Source: Streptomyces sp. NBC_00440 (GTDB lineage Bacteria; Actinomycetota; Actinomycetes; Streptomycetales; Streptomycetaceae). Taken from it: DNA of 64,000 nt. A program made the translations under genes and the position numbers. Positions 26,655 through 35,193 of the stretch are shown in pieces. Each line of letters begins with the position of its first letter. Position 1 is the first letter of the stretch. The stretch is taken from NCBI RefSeq assembly GCF_036014215.1, contig NZ_CP107922.1, forward strand, positions 124,001-188,000, written 5' to 3'. The notes below the pieces were generated by a model. The model ran no database searches. It worked only from the letters and a program-made list of their open reading frames with translations, and was not told where the DNA came from.

Positions 26655-27866
26655 TCATGACATTGGTGCCAGGGAACCGCGATCGGTGACATGGGGGCCC
26701 TCCTGGGGGAGGACGACGAAGATCCCGGACCCAGCAGGATTCTCCACGGATGATGTACGGACGCGATCTGCCCACTCAGGTGGCCAGCGTGTGCTGCTGT
26801 CCCAGCGAATCCCTACGAGATTGGCCTCACCAAGACTCACAGTGGTGAGGTCAGCGCCGACGAAGTCACTTGCCGCGGACCGCAGGTTGGCACCGGCTCG
26901 GATGAGCCCGCTCCAGAGGCCGCGGTCGGAAGCGAGGGCGACGGCAAGGCCGACTTCAACGCCGAAGGCGGGGGCGCTAGCAAGAGTGAGGGCGCGGTCG
27001 AGGCCACGGGCGAAATCGACGTCGAGGGCGTACCCAAGTTCGACGGCGAGGTCGCGGACGCGGTCGCTGGCGAGGTCGCGGACGTCTTCGCGGGTGCGGT
27101 TGTGTGCGCGGGAGGGGGCAAGGTCGCTGGCGCGGTCGCGGGCGCGGTCGACAAGTTGGACGAGGTCGCGGGCGAGATCGCGTTCGCGCGCAGGGTCGCG
27201 GACGGAAGCGATGTTGTGGGCGACGTCGGGGGCGCGGTCGTCAACGCGCCCAAGCATGCGATCAAGTTCGCTAGCGATGTCGCGGGCGCGTGCGCGGTCG
27301 CGGTCACGGGTGAGCTCGCTGAGGAGTTTGCGGGCAAGGTCGTCAAGGCGCCAAAGCATGCGATCAAGTTCGCTGACAAGGGCGCGCTGGCGGGAGGAGG
27401 AGAGAAAGCTCTCGAGTTCGCGGGCGTCGGATCTAGCTACTAGCAGGTCCATGGTGAATTCGCGGAGGTCACCTTCGGTGGGGGCGCCATCGATGGGGAT
27501 GCGATCGCGGGCGTCATCGAGGATGCGGGCGAGTCTGGCGCTGAGGCCGCGGGCGCGCTCGGTGGCAGGGGCGGCGTCAACGCGGGCAGCCGAATCCAGC
27601 AAATCTGAGAGCCTCTGAAGGTCTCCACGATGCCGGAGCCGGCCCTGGAGAGACACGGCCTTCCATTGAGTCGTTACTTCAACCAACCTCCGCCCCGACG
27701 TGCCGTCCTGGGCTGAATCAGCCTGGGACGCGCCGCGAGAGGGAACACCAAGGCTGCCCGGCACAGTCGACAAGCCGGAAGCTTTCAGGGGTGGCCTGAG
27801 TCCTGGCGAGCGACGTGAAAATACGGCCAGGACGCGGCCCACGAAGGACGCGGCAGGAATCGTCAT
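26655..27866 (-). CDS. Arg/Asp-rich helical repeat protein
   Basis: 403 residues from ATG 27866, which overlaps the stop of the membrane-protein gene by four bases. The middle (residues about 130-310) is built of short RD-rich helical repeats such as ARKLLSELTRDRDRARARDI, VRDPARERDLARDLVQLVDR, and VRDLASDRVRDLAVELGYAL. The C-terminal 80 residues (ASDFVGADLTTVSLGEANLV, then GIRWDSSTRWPPEWADRVR) look like a short pentapeptide-type turn and a terminal module seen in several actinobacterial unknowns. No catalytic motif. Probably forms a complex with the membrane partner. Confidence 0.7.
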   Translation of the reverse strand: MTIPAASFVGRVLAVFSRRSPGLRPPLKASGLSTVPGSLGVPSRGASQADSAQDGTSGRRLVEVTTQWKAVSLQGRLRHRGDLQRLSDLLDSAARVDAAPATERARGLSARLARILDDARDRIPIDGAPTEGDLREFTMDLLVARSDARELESFLSSSRQRALVSELDRMLWRLDDLARKLLSELTRDRDRARARDIASELDRMLGRVDDRAPDVAHNIASVRDPARERDLARDLVQLVDRARDRASDLAPSRAHNRTREDVRDLASDRVRDLAVELGYALDVDFARGLDRALTLASAPAFGVEVGLAVALASDRGLWSGLIRAGANLRSAASDFVGADLTTVSLGEANLVGIRWDSSTRWPPEWADRVRTSSVENPAGSGIFVVLPQEGPHVTDRGSLAPMS

Positions 27867-28429
27867 GCCACACCACCTCCGCCCGTCGGATCCTGCTGCG
27901 CGACAACGCCCGTGTCCGGCTTTGGGTCCCCTGCTGAAGGACTACCCGTCTGGGGCTCCTGCAGAGCACCATTCGGCTGCCCAGGGCCAGGCTGCTGCGC
28001 GTTTTGATGGAGGGCCTGCGCTTGCTGTTGCGCCTCCTCCACCACACCGCCCAAAGCAGCCCGCCCCACACTCTTAACCATCAACGGCACGAGCGTGCTG
28101 ACCTGCTGGACAGCAGACAGCGAGCCCAGTCCGACGAGGAAGGCCACCAGCGGATTCGTGCTTTGCGGATAGGTGGCTGCGACGGCACCGGTCAGGGCCC
28201 CGCTGACGAGCAGCCGCAGCACCCCGGCGAACCAATATGCTTTCCAGCCGGGTGCCGGCAAGCGCTCCTCGCCGGGCCGCACGTCAGCTCTGCGCTGGGG
28301 CGGATCGACAGTGTCCGACTGTACGTTCCACGGCATCTGGCGGTGCCACTTGATGGCCTTGATGACGTCAACGGCCTCCATGCAGGCGCCGCCAGCCGCT
28401 CCCACCGCCGCCGCCGTGAACCAATCCAT
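27863..28429 (-). CDS. Membrane protein coupled to the Arg/Asp-rich repeat protein
   Basis: 188 residues from ATG 28429. Hydrophobic stretches WFTAAAVGAAGGACMEAV, YWFAGVLRLLVSGALTGAVA and NPLVAFLVGLGSLSAVQQV predict two or three membrane helices. The C-terminal 50 residues are Gln/Pro/Gly-rich and probably unstructured. Four-base overlap with the next gene gives coupling. No family recognised. Confidence 0.7.
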   Translation of the reverse strand: MDWFTAAAVGAAGGACMEAVDVIKAIKWHRQMPWNVQSDTVDPPQRRADVRPGEERLPAPGWKAYWFAGVLRLLVSGALTGAVAATYPQSTNPLVAFLVGLGSLSAVQQVSTLVPLMVKSVGRAALGGVVEEAQQQAQALHQNAQQPGPGQPNGALQEPQTGSPSAGDPKPDTGVVAQQDPTGGGGVA

Positions 28430-28549
28430 GGTCCAAGACTAGGGAGAATCGTGCACCAGGGAAGTAGTTCCGCGTATCCAACGTGCTGAGACAGCACAAC
28501 TAGGTGAAACCCGGAGACGCCATGACCATCCGGGACCTACCCTTCCGGC

Positions 28550-30004
28550 ATGACAGAGAGTGAGCCGCTGCCCGTTGTCAGCGCTTCCGGGGAAGTTATA
28601 CGACGCGAGCCGGCCCAGGTCGCCCTTGACGGCCTTCGGAACTTCCAGGACCTGATCCTGAGCCGCCTCGGCGGCCTGGGGCTGCCGACCGAGGACGTCT
28701 TGGTCGCCCTTAACCAGCGGCATGCCCTGCTGCAGACCACCGAGCACGCCCTCGCCGGTCTGAATGATGAACAGCGGGCGAGGTCGGCATACATCGCAAA
28801 GATGATCATGGCCGGCTCTGTCGGACTGTTCGATGCGGCGCTGAACTACCTCTGGGACGAGACGGTCATCGAGCTGCGGAAGCGCGTGATCGGCTACGAC
28901 CTTTCCTACTTCTATGCCGTCGCAGAGAAGAGCGAGAACCGTCGCAAGGAGCTGAAGACCGCCGACGACCTGGTCAAGCTCGACGACTCCAAGCTCCTCA
29001 GCGGGGCCCGTGAGATCGGGCTCATCAGCGATGTCGGCTACCACCAGGTCGACCACATCCGGTTCATGCGCAACTACGCCAGCGCGGCCCACCCCAACCA
29101 GGTGTCGCTGACGGGCCTTCAGCTAGCCGACTGGCTGGAAACGTGCATCCGGGAGGTCATCACCCTCCCGCACAACAATGTGGTCGCCGAGATCAAGAAG
29201 CTGGTGGTCAACGTCCAGGCCGCGAGGCTGGACAGCACCTATCTGGCGCAGACGGCGGTGTTCTTCAAGGAGCTCCCGACCGAGAAGGCTGACACCCTGG
29301 CCATCGGACTCTTCGGGGTCTACACCGCCATCAGCGCCGAGCCGCACACGCGCGACAACATCCGCGACCTCTGGCCGAAGCTCTGGCCCTACATCTCCGA
29401 CGACACTCGATTCTGGGCCGGCACCCGCCTCGGACGCTTCCTGGCCGATGCCGACCATGCGCAAGCCGCCCTCGCTCGGCAACTCATTGACCTTGCTCAG
29501 GGGGGGAGTTACCTCCCCGAAGCGGTCAAGGTCTCCGAGATGGCCGAGGTGATCGAGGAGCTCATGGATGTGCACCTCGCCGTGAACAACTTCTACAACG
29601 AACCGCGAGTAGCCCGGCGACTGGCCGAACTCGTGGGACAGCACGGGTCTGTCCCGGCCAACCTTGTCCGCCAGTACGTCAAGACCGTGGTCACGGTGTT
29701 CCTCACCAACGGCAACGGCCCAGTGTTCGCGGCCGAGCCGATCTACCTCGATCTGATCGGCCGATTCGACCCGCAGCAGGCTTCACTCGCCCTCCGATCG
29801 TTCGCCAATGCTGAGATCTCAAGCCAGCTGCAGCGTCTTCTGTCTCGGGCGAAGTGGGGCGAACTTCTGAACGTGCTCGACGTCAAGATCACCGGACGTC
29901 CGGAGCGGGAACTCCTCCAGGCGATCCGCGAGTTCCCGGGCACCCCGGACAAGCTCCTCCTGGCATCCGGCATCAAGCGTCACCTCGACGCAGTGCCCAA
30001 CTGA
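28550..30004 (+). CDS. HEPN-like protein
   Basis: 484 residues from ATG 28550. A helical N-terminal domain holds RNYASAAH (R174-N175...H181), fitting the RNase motif Rx4-6H of HEPN proteins, where N often follows R. Preceding helix: YFYAVAEKSENRRKEL; following: LQLADWLETCIREVI. The remaining 270 residues are a helical solenoid (KLWPYISDDTRFWAGTRLGR; VARRLAELVGQHGSVPANLV). HEPN RNases often act in abortive infection or toxin-antitoxin systems. No antitoxin is adjacent. The call rests on one motif, not on a full family match. Confidence 0.65.
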   Translation: MTESEPLPVVSASGEVIRREPAQVALDGLRNFQDLILSRLGGLGLPTEDVLVALNQRHALLQTTEHALAGLNDEQRARSAYIAKMIMAGSVGLFDAALNYLWDETVIELRKRVIGYDLSYFYAVAEKSENRRKELKTADDLVKLDDSKLLSGAREIGLISDVGYHQVDHIRFMRNYASAAHPNQVSLTGLQLADWLETCIREVITLPHNNVVAEIKKLVVNVQAARLDSTYLAQTAVFFKELPTEKADTLAIGLFGVYTAISAEPHTRDNIRDLWPKLWPYISDDTRFWAGTRLGRFLADADHAQAALARQLIDLAQGGSYLPEAVKVSEMAEVIEELMDVHLAVNNFYNEPRVARRLAELVGQHGSVPANLVRQYVKTVVTVFLTNGNGPVFAAEPIYLDLIGRFDPQQASLALRSFANAEISSQLQRLLSRAKWGELLNVLDVKITGRPERELLQAIREFPGTPDKLLLASGIKRHLDAVPN

Positions 30005-30016
30005 GCCCAGAACCCC

Positions 30017-30086
30017 AGAACGGCCACGAACCCGCTGCAGACTGCCAGTCATAGCAGTCCTATCGCGGTGAGTTCGTGGCCGTTCT
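30017..30086. repeat. 15-bp inverted repeat downstream of HEPN-like gene
   Basis: AGAACGGCCACGAAC (30017-30031) and GTTCGTGGCCGTTCT (30072-30086) are exact inverted repeats 40 bases apart. They lie between the HEPN-like gene and the truncated exonuclease. May be a bidirectional terminator or the ends of a small lost element. Confidence 0.55.
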
Positions 30087-30114
30087 ACTTCCGGAATCCG
30101 CGAACCCGTCGGTT

Positions 30115-31221
30115 TCAACGGGCTCCGTCGCTGATCGGGGCACCGGGACTGACGAGGGTGTCCATCAGCTTCTTGCCGGTGGCCGCGTCGATCACCGCGA
30201 TCTCGACGATCCGGCCGTACAGGTCGGTGGTCTCGGTGTCGAGGATGACCGCGCGGCCCGGCTGGATCAGCTCCAGCGCCTCGCGAGTGATCGCGCCCCA
30301 GGCCGGGCACAGCGTGATCCCCGCCGCGTAGGTGCCGGCCTCCTGGTCGTCGGCCAGCTCCCGGCGCACGGTGTCGGCGGTCGGCAGGTCCTCGTTCCGT
30401 TCCCAGTCCAGCTCCCAGCAGCCGGAGTACGGCGAGTTCCAGGCCCAGACGGTGACGCCGTGCCGGTCCGCGAGGCCCTGCGCGAAGGCCCGGACGGCGG
30501 CGGCCCGGGTCGGGGCGAGCTTGGCGTACTCCCGCAGCGGGGACGGCGTCCCCTTGGTCAGGCCGCGGACGGCCTCCCAGTCGACGCCGGGCAGCTCCAG
30601 GAGCGCGCGGACGTCGCCGAGCCGGTAGAGCGAGACCGTTACCGTACGGTGGCGGCCGACCTCCCTCTCGTAGGTCTGCGCCGGGCGGATCCATCCGGCG
30701 GCCTCCACGTACTTCCAGTCGCTCGCCCGGATCTCCAGCACGTCCGTGGCGGCGTACTTCGCGGTGACGTACTGCTCGCCGTCGGCCTCGGCGGCCATCG
30801 TGTCCAGGTCGGTGATGAGGTACCGGCCGCCGCGCCCGGTGGTGATGCGGCCCTCCTCGCCCATGCGCACGAGGTCGCTCCAGTGCCACCCGATCCGTTC
30901 GGCGGCCGCGTCCCGGGCCAGGCTCGCCGCCTCCCACGCCACCCGCTCGGCGACGACCGCGTGCACCAGCTCGGTGTCGAGCTCGCGCGCGGCCGCCGTG
31001 GAGTACATCGGCCACCCCTTGTAGTGGTCGACCACCTCCAGGTGCTCCTGGGCGACGAGTTCGGCGACGTCATCGGGGGTGACCGGCTGGCCGGTGTGCT
31101 GGCCGAGCAGCCCAGCGATCCGGGTGGCCCCCAGAGCCTCCGGCACGTACGGCTCCTGCTGCGGGACCGCCGCGGTGGTCCTCTCGGTGGTCGCCGGGGT
31201 CTCAGTCGTGGTGTCCGTCAT
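30115..31221 (-). CDS. Protein ending in a truncated DnaQ-type exonuclease domain
   Basis: 368 residues from ATG 31221 (MTDTTTETPATTERTT...). A Thr-rich start, a large region of unknown fold (LADRHGVTVWAWNSPYSGCWELDWERNE is split here: VTVWAWNSPYSGCWEL), then at the end RAVILDTETTDLYGRIVEIA, the ExoI motif (DxE) of DEDD 3'-5' exonucleases. The protein stops about 30 residues later (SPGAPISDGAR), so ExoII and ExoIII are missing and the domain cannot be active as such. The end abuts the 30017-30086 inverted repeat; deletion or rearrangement removed the 3' part. Confidence 0.7.
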   Translation of the reverse strand: MTDTTTETPATTERTTAAVPQQEPYVPEALGATRIAGLLGQHTGQPVTPDDVAELVAQEHLEVVDHYKGWPMYSTAAARELDTELVHAVVAERVAWEAASLARDAAAERIGWHWSDLVRMGEEGRITTGRGGRYLITDLDTMAAEADGEQYVTAKYAATDVLEIRASDWKYVEAAGWIRPAQTYEREVGRHRTVTVSLYRLGDVRALLELPGVDWEAVRGLTKGTPSPLREYAKLAPTRAAAVRAFAQGLADRHGVTVWAWNSPYSGCWELDWERNEDLPTADTVRRELADDQEAGTYAAGITLCPAWGAITREALELIQPGRAVILDTETTDLYGRIVEIAVIDAATGKKLMDTLVSPGAPISDGAR

Positions 31222-31432
31222 GCCTGTGCCTCCGTGGTCTCGTTCGTGGTGGGAAGGGTCCGCCGGTCGGCGGGCAAGATGAGCTTGAGGAAGTCCATGC
31301 GGCAGCCGTGACCGCTGATGTCGACGTGGGCGTCCGTCACCTCGTACGGCGCGCTGCCCGGCTGCTCGATCCGGGCTGAGCTTGCTCTTTAACCTTTGGC
31401 GGAGCCTCAGTGGCACCGGTAGATTCTCCGCG

Positions 31433-32302
31433 GTGACCTTGATGGAGACGCAGGGCCTCACGTCGATGACCGACGAGGCGCAATTACGTTGGATGGCGCT
31501 GGGGGACACGACTCGGCGGCCGGCCGTGGTCATGCTGCATGGCGGTCCGGGTCTGCCGGACTATCTGGGCGATGTCGCCCCCATGGTCGCGGACCTCGCG
31601 CCTGTGTATCGGTACGACCAGCGAGGCACGGGTCAATCCTCGTGGCGGGGGCGCCACTGCTTCGCCCGGCATGTGGACGATCTCGTCGAGTTGCTCGACG
31701 CATGGGACGTGCCCAGAGCTGTGCTGATCGGGCATTCCTACGGTACTGACCTGGCGAGCCGGTTCTGCCTGACGCACCCGGACCGGGTTGCCGCGATGCT
31801 TCTAATGTGCGGGCCGTTCGTCGGTGATTGGCGTACCGGGGACCGAGCGGAGCGAGGCCGCCTCATGTCCGCAGCGCAGCAGGAGCGGCTCCACGCATTG
31901 GAGGAGTTGCCGCACCGCACGGAGGAGCAGGAAGTCGAGCTGCTCACACTGGCCTGGTTCACCGACCACGCCGATCCCGAACGCGGGTGGCACTGGGCCA
32001 CGCAGGGCGCCCGGCAGCGTCGCCCCGTCAACTGGGCTATGAACAGCGAGCTCGGCAAGGAAGGCCGCGCGGACCCGCTCGATGAGCATCTTGCCGAGCT
32101 CCGCGCATGCCTGCCCGCGCAGGCGGAGCTCCTCGGTGGGGCCGACGACCCCCGTCCTGTGTCGGCCCTTGGAGCACTCGCGCTCAGGCTCGATCTTCCG
32201 CTGACCCGCGTCGAAGACGCTGGGCACGAGCCCTGGTTGGAGCAGCCCAACACCGTGCGTGCGCACCTTCGGCGATTCGTGCAAGCCACGGTGGGCTCAT
32301 AG
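31433..32302 (+). CDS. Alpha/beta hydrolase, proline iminopeptidase-like
   Basis: 289 residues from GTG 31433 (ATG 31442 alternative). Oxyanion-hole HGGPG at about residue 38; VYRYDQRGTGQSS; nucleophile elbow LIGHSYGTDLA; catalytic Asp in the region LDLPLTRVED and His in AGHEPWLEQP. The HGGPG and DQRGTGQS pair is typical of S33 prolyl aminopeptidase-like enzymes. Substrate unknown. Single gene; IS630 inserted 80 bases after its stop. Confidence 0.85.
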   Translation: MTLMETQGLTSMTDEAQLRWMALGDTTRRPAVVMLHGGPGLPDYLGDVAPMVADLAPVYRYDQRGTGQSSWRGRHCFARHVDDLVELLDAWDVPRAVLIGHSYGTDLASRFCLTHPDRVAAMLLMCGPFVGDWRTGDRAERGRLMSAAQQERLHALEELPHRTEEQEVELLTLAWFTDHADPERGWHWATQGARQRRPVNWAMNSELGKEGRADPLDEHLAELRACLPAQAELLGGADDPRPVSALGALALRLDLPLTRVEDAGHEPWLEQPNTVRAHLRRFVQATVGS

Positions 32303-32382
32303 GGCTTCGACCGGATTGCCGGCCAGCCTCATCCCCGGCTGTCGGCACTGCGGCAGGGCCGGTCTCGAAATGGTCCTCGAAC

Positions 32383-33519
32383 TAGTGTTCCGAGTCAGGA
32401 ATTCCGCGTATATGTGTAGGCTTGTTATATGGCGCGGATGGGGCGGCCGAAGGCCGAGTTGACTCTGTCGGATGAGGAACGGGCCGCACTTGAGGAGTGG
32501 GTGCGGCGCCGTTCCACGCCGCAGGCGTGGGCATTGCGGTGCCGGATCATCCTGGCCTGCGCCGAAGGCACCTCCAACAAGGACGTGGCTACTCAACTCG
32601 GTTCCACACCACAGGCGGTGGGCCGCTGGCGGGCCCGATTCGTGCAATATCGAATCGCAGGTCTGGGTGACATGCCACGTCCGGGTGGCCCCAGGACGGT
32701 GACGGACGACCAGGTCGCCGCGGTCGTCACCAGGACGCTGGAATCCACCCCGAAGAACGCGACACACTGGTCGACGCGGTCGATGGCGAAAGAGATGGGT
32801 CTGTCCCAGTCGTCGGTGTCCCGGATCTGGCGGGCGTTCGGCCTGCAGCCACATCGCTCGGAGACCTTCAAACTGTCAACCGATCCGTACTTCGTCGACA
32901 AGGTCCACGACGTCGTCGGTCTCTACTTGGACCCGCCCGAACGGGCGTTGGTGTTCTGCGTGGATGAGAAGTCGCAGATCCAGGCCCTGGATCGGTCGCA
33001 GCCGGTGCTGCCGATGATGCCCGGTGTTCCCGAGCGGGCGACCCATGACTACGTCCGCGCCGGCACCACCACGCTGTTCGCCGCACTCGAGGTGGCCACC
33101 GGCAAGGTGATCAGCTCCCTGCACCGCAGGCACCGGGCCGAGGAATTCAAGAAGTTCCTAGTCAAGCTCGACAAAGAGGTGCCTGGCGACCTGGAAGTCC
33201 ACCTCGTCTGTGACAACTACGCCACCCACAAGACACCCGCCATCAAGAAGTGGCTGCTGGCCCACCCCCGGTTCCACCTGCACTTCACACCAACCGGCTC
33301 GTCCTGGCTCAACCTCGTCGAGCGATGGTTCGCCGAACTCACCAACAAGCAGATACGGCGAGGCGTCCACAAATCCGTCCACGCCCTTGAGAAGGACATC
33401 CGCAACTGGATCGCCACCTGGAACACCGACCCAAAGCCCTACATCTGGACGAAGACCGCAGACGAAATCCTCGAACGCCTCGCCAGCTATCTGAACAGAA
33501 TTCCTGACTCAGAACACTA
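32383..33519 (+). mobile_element. IS630-family insertion sequence, complete
   Basis: Element 32385-33517 (1133 bp) flanked by duplicated TA (32383-32384 and 33518-33519), the usual IS630 target. Inverted ends: GTGTTCCGAGTCAGGAATTC on the left, and on the right the complement reads GTGTTCTGAGTCAGGAATTC (one mismatch in 20). One transposase gene fills the element. Apparently intact. Confidence 0.92.
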
Positions 33520-33520
33520 G
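32429..33520 (+). CDS. IS630-family DDE transposase
   Basis: 363 residues from ATG 32429. N-terminal HTH domains (LACAEGTSNKDVATQLGS; MAKEMGLSQSSVSRIWRAFG). DDE catalytic core: VFCVDEKSQIQALDRSQP (first D), HLVCDNYATHKTPAI (second D), and SSWLNLVERWFAELT (E). Intact. The last codons run through the right inverted repeat, and the stop TAG (33518-33520) is made from the duplicated TA plus the flanking G of the host, so the element uses its target to end translation. Confidence 0.95.
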   Translation: MARMGRPKAELTLSDEERAALEEWVRRRSTPQAWALRCRIILACAEGTSNKDVATQLGSTPQAVGRWRARFVQYRIAGLGDMPRPGGPRTVTDDQVAAVVTRTLESTPKNATHWSTRSMAKEMGLSQSSVSRIWRAFGLQPHRSETFKLSTDPYFVDKVHDVVGLYLDPPERALVFCVDEKSQIQALDRSQPVLPMMPGVPERATHDYVRAGTTTLFAALEVATGKVISSLHRRHRAEEFKKFLVKLDKEVPGDLEVHLVCDNYATHKTPAIKKWLLAHPRFHLHFTPTGSSWLNLVERWFAELTNKQIRRGVHKSVHALEKDIRNWIATWNTDPKPYIWTKTADEILERLASYLNRIPDSEH

Positions 33521-33912
33521 GGCGTGTTTGAGAACGCTTCCTGCTCGGCGCCAGCTGGGAGGCCGAAGACACGAGTCACGCAGGTGTCGAGCAGAGAGCC
33601 GAAAGCCCCTGCCGACTTCACTGCTGGCGTAGGAAGCGTGCCCGCGTCGTCCAGGCTCGCGATGTAGTCGATGTCCGCCCACCCGCCGCAGTAGAGGACG
33701 ACCAGGAGTTCCGCCTCGTGCGGGCCGTGCATATGGATGCCGAGCGAGTCGGGGGCAGTCACTTTGGACCTGTTCGTTTCAAGCTGATACGGCCACGCCG
33801 ACGACGCATCGCGCCAGGTCAGTGGTGCGCAAGTGAGTCCTGCGGCTTGCCAGACGGGCCGTCGGTCCGTGAGGGCAGCGGCGGCCTCGTCGAGGTCTAT
33901 CACCCGGTCCAT
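33517..33912 (-). CDS. Hypothetical protein ending at the IS630 junction
   Basis: 131 residues from ATG 33912. MDRVIDLDEAAAALTDRRPV, then HMHGPHEAELLVVLYCGGWA and DYIASLDDAGTLPTPAV suggest a small alpha/beta protein. Its stop TAG uses the duplicated TA at 33518-33519; reading across a reconstructed empty site also gives TAG, so IS630 landed on the stop codon without changing the protein. Function unknown. Confidence 0.6.
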   Translation of the reverse strand: MDRVIDLDEAAAALTDRRPVWQAAGLTCAPLTWRDASSAWPYQLETNRSKVTAPDSLGIHMHGPHEAELLVVLYCGGWADIDYIASLDDAGTLPTPAVKSAGAFGSLLDTCVTRVFGLPAGAEQEAFSNTP

Positions 33913-33945
33913 GCGGTGATGATCCCGTATCCGGGTAATGCATGG

Positions 33946-34398
33946 TCACAGGGACTGTCGTATGAGGGTGAGCTGGACCGTCGCTTCGTAGCGGACGGCG
34001 AGCTTGTCATAGCGGGTCGCGACGCCCCGGGCCTGCTTGAGGAGGCCGATCCGGCATTCGACCTTGTGCCTGCGCGCGTACGTCTCGCGGTCGAATCCAG
34101 GTGGACGGCCTCCCGCGCTGCCGCGCCGGATCCGGTGTCCGGCCTGGTCACGCTTCTCCGGGATGGTGTGCGGGATCCGCCGCCGACGCAGGTACTCGCG
34201 GATCGCGCGGGAGGAGTACGCCCGGTCCGCGAGAACGTAGTCGGGGCGGACCCGGGGGCGCCCGCCGCCCAGTCTGGGCATGCGGATGCGGTTCATGACT
34301 TCATAGAACACCGGGGCGTCGGACCGCTGTCCGGCGGTGATCACCGTGGCCAGGACGTGGGAGGAGGCGTCGACGGCGAGGTGGAGTTTGATCGTCAC
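33946..34398 (-). pseudogene. IS5-family transposase, 5' part missing
   Basis: Encodes the C-terminal half of an IS5-type (IS427-group-like) DDE transposase: MTIKLHLAVDASSHVLATVI, YVLADRAYSSRAIREYLRR (second D), and RRHKVECRIGLLKQARGVAT (E region). The first open frame carrying the N-terminal half is absent upstream, so the element is a remnant. Confidence 0.85.
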
Positions 34399-34440
34399 CC
34401 GTGCGAGGGCGCGCCCAGTACGCCGGTGACTTAAGGCCCG

Positions 34441-34977
34441 TCACATGGCGAGGAGTGCCCAACGGCGGCGGCCGCCGTGCTCCTGATCCGTATCAACCCC
34501 GCACGACACCACGCCCAGCACCGCCAGCTCGTGGAGCAGCGTGTCGTCGGTCGGTGCCTGGTGCTGGTGTGAGAGAACCATGACCAGGGCGTGCTCGTCC
34601 TGGTCGGCGAGGTGGACACTGATCCTGGGCCCCTCGTCGACCGCGGCGGTCATCAGAGCGGTCACCACCCGGTCCAGGGCTGCCCGGTCAGGCCGGTAGC
34701 CCCACTCCCCCAGCTGCCCGGCAACCAGTCGACAGGCTTTCGCAGGCGCCCACGGCTGGGCTTCCAAGGCCCAGTTCGCACCTCGCCGGTTCGCCATCGT
34801 CACCACCGGACGGCCACGCCCCGCAACCGCCGTCCCCGCGCCGAGCGGCCCGTAGGAGCGCACCGGTTCACGCTGCGGGCGCGGCGGCTCCACGGGCTTC
34901 TTCGGCGGCGGCGGGGTCTTCGGCGGATACGACGGCGGGGCCGGGCTCTCACCGGTGTGCAGCGGTGTAGTCGTCAC
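34441..34977 (-). CDS. Proline-rich protein with HATPase-like domain
   Basis: 178 residues from GTG 34977. The first 55 residues are Pro/Lys-rich (PPSYPPKTPPPPKKPVEPPR). The rest resembles a histidine-kinase-like/anti-sigma ATP-binding domain: LEAQPWAPAKACRLVAGQL and RVVTALMTAAVDEGPRISVH, then LHELAVLGVVSCGVDTDQEH. The N-box asparagine is not evident, so it may not bind ATP. In Streptomyces many such short proteins regulate sigma factors; here this is inference. Confidence 0.6.
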   Translation of the reverse strand: MTTTPLHTGESPAPPSYPPKTPPPPKKPVEPPRPQREPVRSYGPLGAGTAVAGRGRPVVTMANRRGANWALEAQPWAPAKACRLVAGQLGEWGYRPDRAALDRVVTALMTAAVDEGPRISVHLADQDEHALVMVLSHQHQAPTDDTLLHELAVLGVVSCGVDTDQEHGGRRRWALLAM

Positions 34978-35069
34978 AACAGCCTCCCCGAGACAGTAGC
35001 CAGGCCGGTACAGCCCGTGAGCCCATCGTAGGGACCGGCTAGTCCAATGGGTCCCCACTCGTCAAATAC

Positions 35070-35193
35070 TTCTCCACCCGCGGGTGCTGAGCGCCCGTCG
35101 GCGGACGGGCGCTCAGCACCGCAGCCCCCGGCCCGTCGCGGTGAGTGTGAACGGGGGGGAGCAGCGGTGGCGGGCGCGGTGCGCCTGCCCTCA
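35070..35193. repeat. Dispersed hairpin element, copy 2
   Basis: About 124 bases, near-identical to 13711-13832. Stem 35083-35099 with 35104-35120, loop GGCG, 17 perfect pairs. Relative to copy 1 the sequence GAGTGCCC/GGGCACTC is GAGCGCCC/GGGCGCTC, a compensated T-A to C-G change. The conserved downstream part contains TGAACGGGGGG and AGCAGCGGTGGCGGGC. It ends at the stop codon of the triple-HTH gene, which reads toward it. Confidence 0.8.

Noticed and set aside
26626..27618. Plus-strand Arg/Ser-rich frame opposite the Arg/Asp-rich repeat protein
   Set aside because: SR-rich pattern is the antisense of RD codons; the minus frame is coupled to the membrane protein gene and has a structured C-terminus.
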